Shown here: positions 7,083 to 8,842 of the stretch, piece by piece
Layout of the letters: each line of letters opens with the position of its first letter
How positions within the stretch are numbered: position 1 is the stretch's first letter
Assembly (NCBI GenBank): GCA_024643445.1
Contig: JAHEMX010000118.1
Location: 1-8,842, forward strand
From: Desulfobulbaceae bacterium
Lineage (GTDB): Bacteria > Desulfobacterota > Desulfobulbia > Desulfobulbales > Desulfocapsaceae
Reading direction: 5' to 3'
Length of the DNA: 8,842 nucleotides
Translations under genes and position numbers: made by a program
The notes under the pieces: generated by a model
Seen by the model: only the letters and a program-made list of their open reading frames with translations
Database searches by the model: none
What the model was told of the DNA's origin: nothing

Positions 7083-7889
7083 CTATGCCTGGATGATTCT
7101 GCAGCCGGACACTATTTCTTCGGGCGTGAGGTTATAGAGGGCGTCGAGCAGTGCGATCATAAAAGATCCCGGTCCGGCTGCTTTTTCGGCCGCTTTTTCA
7201 CCTGACAGGCCAAAAAATGCCAGGGCCGTTGCCGCCGCGGTAACCGGATCCGGATCAACCGCGGCAAAGGCTCCGATGATCGCGGTGGCGGAACAGCCTG
7301 TTCCGGTAACAAAGGGCATAAGCGGGTGACCGTTTTCAACCTTTACGATCCTCAGACCGTCTGTGACCAGATCAACAGGGCCGGTAATTGCGAGTGTGAG
7401 CCCCAGTTCCCGGGCCAGTTCTCCGCCGCTCCCAGCTGCATCGTCGACGGAGTGAATGGTGTCAACCCCCTTGGTTTTTGAGTCCGCTCCCCGCAGGGAA
7501 AGAATTTCAGAAGCATTACCCCTGACGATCGTTACCCGCGCCCGGGTGATGATTTCCCTGGCTGTGTTGGTTCGAAGCCGGGTGGCGCCTGAACCGACCG
7601 GATCGAGAACGATGGGGGTGCCGAGCATGCTTGCTTTTCTGGCTGCCTTGAGCATCGAGGCTACCCAGACGTCCGTCAGCGTACCGATATTGAGTACCAG
7701 CGAGCCGGCAAAAGAGACCATTTCCTCAACCTCATTCTCGGCATGTGCCATTACCGGGGAAGCGCCTGCGGCCAACAGGACATTGGCGGTATAGTTCATA
7801 ACAACAAAGTTGGTGATATTGTGGATGAGAGGTCTTTTCTCTCTGATTAATCTAATGTTTTCAGCTGCTTTTTCGGAAAGATCAGACAT
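7083..7889 (-). CDS. thiM: Hydroxyethylthiazole kinase ThiM
   Basis: Phosphorylates 4-methyl-5-(2-hydroxyethyl)thiazole with ATP (EC 2.7.1.50), the salvage step that supplies thiazole phosphate to ThiE. The 268 residues are full length. Recognisable motifs are PLIHNITNFVVMNYTANVLLA (the first 20 residues of this at 20-39), SPVMAHA (44-50), VLNIGTL (65-71), DPVGSGATRLRT (96-107), RGNASEI (123-129) and the anion-hole/catalytic motif FVTGTGCSA with Cys199. The start at 7889 is chosen because GAGGT (7896-7900) precedes it at normal distance and MSDLSEKAAENI is a typical N-terminus. The reading frame is open further upstream to 7982, but that part is leader between the riboswitch and the gene and is not ThiM-like. 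It is the first gene of the operon, 120 nt after the TPP aptamer, so thiamine pyrophosphate should repress it. Confidence 0.96.
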   Translation of the reverse strand: MSDLSEKAAENIRLIREKRPLIHNITNFVVMNYTANVLLAAGASPVMAHAENEVEEMVSFAGSLVLNIGTLTDVWVASMLKAARKASMLGTPIVLDPVGSGATRLRTNTAREIITRARVTIVRGNASEILSLRGADSKTKGVDTIHSVDDAAGSGGELARELGLTLAITGPVDLVTDGLRIVKVENGHPLMPFVTGTGCSATAIIGAFAAVDPDPVTAAATALAFFGLSGEKAAEKAAGPGSFMIALLDALYNLTPEEIVSGCRIIQA

Positions 7890-8009
7890 AACTTTACCTC
7901 GACGCTTAGAAGTACGATGCGGAAGAAAACAGCAACGGGTCAGGGATTGAGATGATGCCTGAGGAAAAAGGAGGAAATCCAAAAACGGCAGGAAAAATTG
8001 TTGGATTTT
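7890..8009 (-). promoter_or_regulatory. Leader/expression platform between the TPP aptamer and thiM
   Basis: A 120-nt untranslated stretch. Reading on the minus strand, an 8-bp helix is possible between AAATCCAA (8008-8001) and TTGGATTT (7982-7975), with an 18-nt loop. It is followed by the pyrimidine tract CCTCCTTTTTCCTC (7974-7961). A competing helix pairs AATTG (8015-8011), part of the aptamer P1 3' strand, with CAATT (8000-7996). The two CCTC blocks could also pair with the thiM Shine-Dalgarno GAGG. This fits either attenuation or ribosome-site masking. There is no strong GC-rich stem with a clean U-tract, so I cannot decide between them. The pairings were read by eye and not folded. Confidence 0.45.
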
Positions 8010-8089
8010 GCAATTCCCTACGCTGGTCCAAACCAGATCAGGTTCAATGGGTATTATCTCAGGCCTGAACGGCCACCCCCTGCGAATGC
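8010..8089 (-). promoter_or_regulatory. TPP riboswitch (THI element) upstream of thiM
   Basis: Thiamine pyrophosphate-sensing aptamer. On the minus strand the conserved blocks appear in the expected order: GGGGGTGGCC, CCTGAGATAATACCC, GAACCTGATCTGG and CCAGCGTAGGGAA. P2 is formed by GGGGT with ACCC, P3 by GGCC with GGCC around a short GTTCA loop, P5 by CTGGT with ACCAG, and P1 by GCATTC (8089-8084) with GAATTGC (8016-8010) with one bulged base. The CTGAGA pyrimidine-binding bulge and the ACCTGATCTGG pyrophosphate-side block are intact, so it should bind TPP. The optional P3a arm is absent, as in compact bacterial versions. Expected action: high TPP switches off the thiM-thiE-thiZXY operon. 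Confidence 0.96.
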
Positions 8090-8104
8090 TGCAATTATTA
8101 CTAC

Positions 8105-8131
8105 ATTATAGACGCAAGGGGATGCTGTCAA
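8105..8131 (-). promoter_or_regulatory. Probable sigma70-type promoter of the thiamine operon
   Basis: On the minus strand a perfect -35 hexamer TTGACA (8131-8126) and a perfect -10 hexamer TATAAT (8110-8105) are separated by 15 bp. That is two bases shorter than the usual 17. Transcription would begin near 8098, about ten bases before the P1 stem of the riboswitch, exactly where a riboswitch leader should start. The position makes it convincing despite the short spacer. Confidence 0.75.
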
Positions 8132-8305
8132 GCGCAGATATTGAAGAGCCGGAAGTCCGGTGCTGACCGTGCGGCCAGTAATGACGGAGTTCGAAAGGCG
8201 GAAATTTTTGCTTTTGTCCCAAAATGCATTACCAATCTCTTCATGGAGATAGACCGGGCGCCCTGTTCCTGCCGAATGTGCTTCAACCGAAAAAAAGAAG
8301 AGACG

Positions 8306-8473
8306 ATGCTCGCATCGGAGAAAATTGCCAAACCCTTCATGGCCATAACCGAGGAAGCTGAAAAACTGCAGCAGGAAAACCCTTCAGCACCAATCCGGGA
8401 GGGATTGCAGACGATTATTTCCATCGCAGAACAACAGAGTGATATACGAGGGGCAAAAGCGGGGAACGGCTAA
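8306..8473 (+). CDS. Possible small soluble protein, 55 aa, unknown function
   Basis: ORF beginning MLASEKIAKPFMAITEEAEK and ending AEQQSDIRGAKAGNG. It is rich in Glu, Gln, Ala and Ile, lacks Cys and Trp, and has no membrane segment or signal peptide. Most of it would form one or two amphipathic helices around an NPSAPIREGL turn. Upstream is an AG-rich stretch (AAGAAGAG, 8295-8302) that could serve as a weak ribosome site 3-5 nt before the ATG. The frame is open back to a TTG at 8141, but the extension overlaps the region just upstream of the thiM promoter, has no ribosome site and a less protein-like composition, so I prefer 8306. It is divergent from the thiamine operon. I do not recognise the family. 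The codon pattern looks coding, but an accidental ORF cannot be excluded. Confidence 0.45.
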   Translation: MLASEKIAKPFMAITEEAEKLQQENPSAPIREGLQTIISIAEQQSDIRGAKAGNG

Positions 8474-8673
8474 TCTCATCAGAGTTGCTGATCTGTTTAT
8501 CCTGCAGCGGGGTGTGTTTGCGAAAACGAGTTGGCCATTGCCATCTGTGTCTGTCATCCAGCCGGTAATGAGGTGATCATGAGAGCGAAACGACTTGAAC
8601 CAACCGCACCTATCCGTTAGTATCCGGTTGTTCTTGAACCGCTCGCAGCAGAGCTCCGGGATCAGGGACGGAA
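8474..8673. other. Intergenic stretch without a recognisable gene
   Basis: About 200 nt with no convincing gene, tRNA or promoter. Minor structure is visible: the octamer CTTGAACC occurs at 8594-8601 and 8633-8640, TATCCG occurs at 8611-8616 and 8621-8626, and CAACCG (8601-8606) can pair with CGGTTG (8625-8630). A 13-codon ORF (MRAKRLEPTAPIR) starts at 8580 after a GAGG-like site, and the same frame is open upstream for some 30 codons with several Cys codons, so a decayed gene is possible. Nothing here is strong enough to call. Confidence 0.5.
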
Positions 8674-8791
8674 GAATTACGGTGACAGTATACTTAATTC
8701 ACTAATCAGCTGCGCCAAGAAGTACTGAACCGTGAAGCATTGTAGGGGAAATAGGGAGACAGGGTAATTAAGTATACTGTCACCGTAATTC
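8674..8791. repeat. 118-bp element with perfect 26-bp inverted terminal repeats (MITE/REP-like)
   Basis: The arm at 8674-8699 begins GAATTAC and continues into GGTGACAGTATACTTAATT. Its exact reverse complement occupies 8766-8791, with no mismatch over 26 bp, and the match stops sharply at both ends. The spacer is 66 nt (8700-8765) and has no ORF. The arm itself contains the palindrome GTATAC. In RNA or single-stranded DNA the element would form a long stem with a 66-nt loop. From memory, the GGTGACAGTATACTTAATT core resembles palindromes near REP-associated (RAYT, IS200-like) transposases in several proteobacteria, which suggests a non-autonomous mobile element. I see no obvious target-site duplication at the outer edges. 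No transposase gene is in the window. Confidence 0.85.
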
Positions 8792-8806
8792 ATTTGAGAG
8801 GATGTC

Positions 8807-8842
8807 ATGCTGGAAAAATTTTTCAAACTCAAAGAACATGGG
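8807..8842 (+). CDS. Start of a probable NCS2-family nucleobase permease (3'-partial)
   Basis: Only the first 12 codons are inside the window, reading MLEKFFKLKEHG. This closely matches the usual opening of NCS2/AzgA-type purine permeases (MLEKLFKLKE..., from memory), which are proton-coupled inner-membrane importers of hypoxanthine, guanine, adenine or xanthine. The start is supported by GAGAGGA (8796-8802), 4 nt before the ATG. The inverted-repeat element ends only five bases before this ribosome site, so the element may influence transcription or translation of the gene. With so few residues the family call is tentative. Confidence 0.55.
   Translation, partial: MLEKFFKLKEHG

Noticed and set aside
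7890..7982. N-terminal extension of thiM to an ATG at 7982.
   Set aside because: The extension lies in the riboswitch leader and does not resemble ThiM. GAGGT just before 7889 supports the shorter protein.
8128..8424. 98-codon minus-strand frame over the region upstream of thiM.
   Set aside because: It runs over the thiM promoter end and is Ser/Arg-rich without motifs. The plus-strand 55-residue frame is more protein-like.

Overview
The window is about 8.8 kb of moderately GC-rich bacterial DNA with tightly packed genes and no phage, CRISPR, rRNA or tRNA gene that I can see. The gene content (a TRAP large permease, an amidase-signature enzyme, a D-2-hydroxyacid dehydrogenase, and a riboswitch-controlled thiamine salvage and uptake operon) fits a Gram-negative proteobacterium. 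The protein flavour suggests Desulfobacterota (Desulfobulbales-like), but the lineage is an impression from memory and is not proven by the sequence.

Region 1 (1-3929, + strand) is the downstream part of a transport and catabolism operon. It holds a TRAP DctM/FcbT3-like large permease (its 5' end probably lies outside the window), an amidase-signature hydrolase, a 56-residue membrane protein that is easily missed, and a D-2-hydroxyacid dehydrogenase of the glyoxylate/hydroxypyruvate reductase type. Gaps are 25, 57 and 54 nt, so co-transcription is likely. The gene set suggests uptake of an organic acid or amide, amide hydrolysis, and oxidation or reduction of a 2-hydroxy/2-oxo acid. The substrate is not deducible.

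Region 2 (3957-8131, - strand, convergent with region 1) is a thiamine operon. A promoter with perfect -35 and -10 hexamers (8105-8131) drives a TPP riboswitch (8010-8089) and a 120-nt leader. The genes that follow are thiM (thiazole kinase), thiE (thiamine-phosphate synthase), thiZ (ABC ATPase), thiX (permease) and thiY (periplasmic pyrimidine-binding protein). The last three are joined by 4-nt ATGA overlaps. The transporter would import a thiamine pyrimidine precursor, ThiM would phosphorylate salvaged thiazole, and ThiE would join the two halves. The pyrimidine kinase ThiD, and TenA and the deformylase, are absent from the window, so the pyrimidine branch must be completed elsewhere.

Region 3 (8132-8842) is sparse. 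It holds a possible 55-residue soluble ORF, about 200 nt with no recognisable gene, and a 118-bp element bounded by perfect 26-bp inverted repeats that looks like a MITE or REP-type palindrome. The element ends five bases before the Shine-Dalgarno sequence of a gene that begins at 8807, whose first 12 residues look like an NCS2-family nucleobase permease.

I found no convincing new multi-gene system. The items most worth a second look are the palindromic element, the riboswitch expression platform, the small membrane protein and the thiD-less operon.
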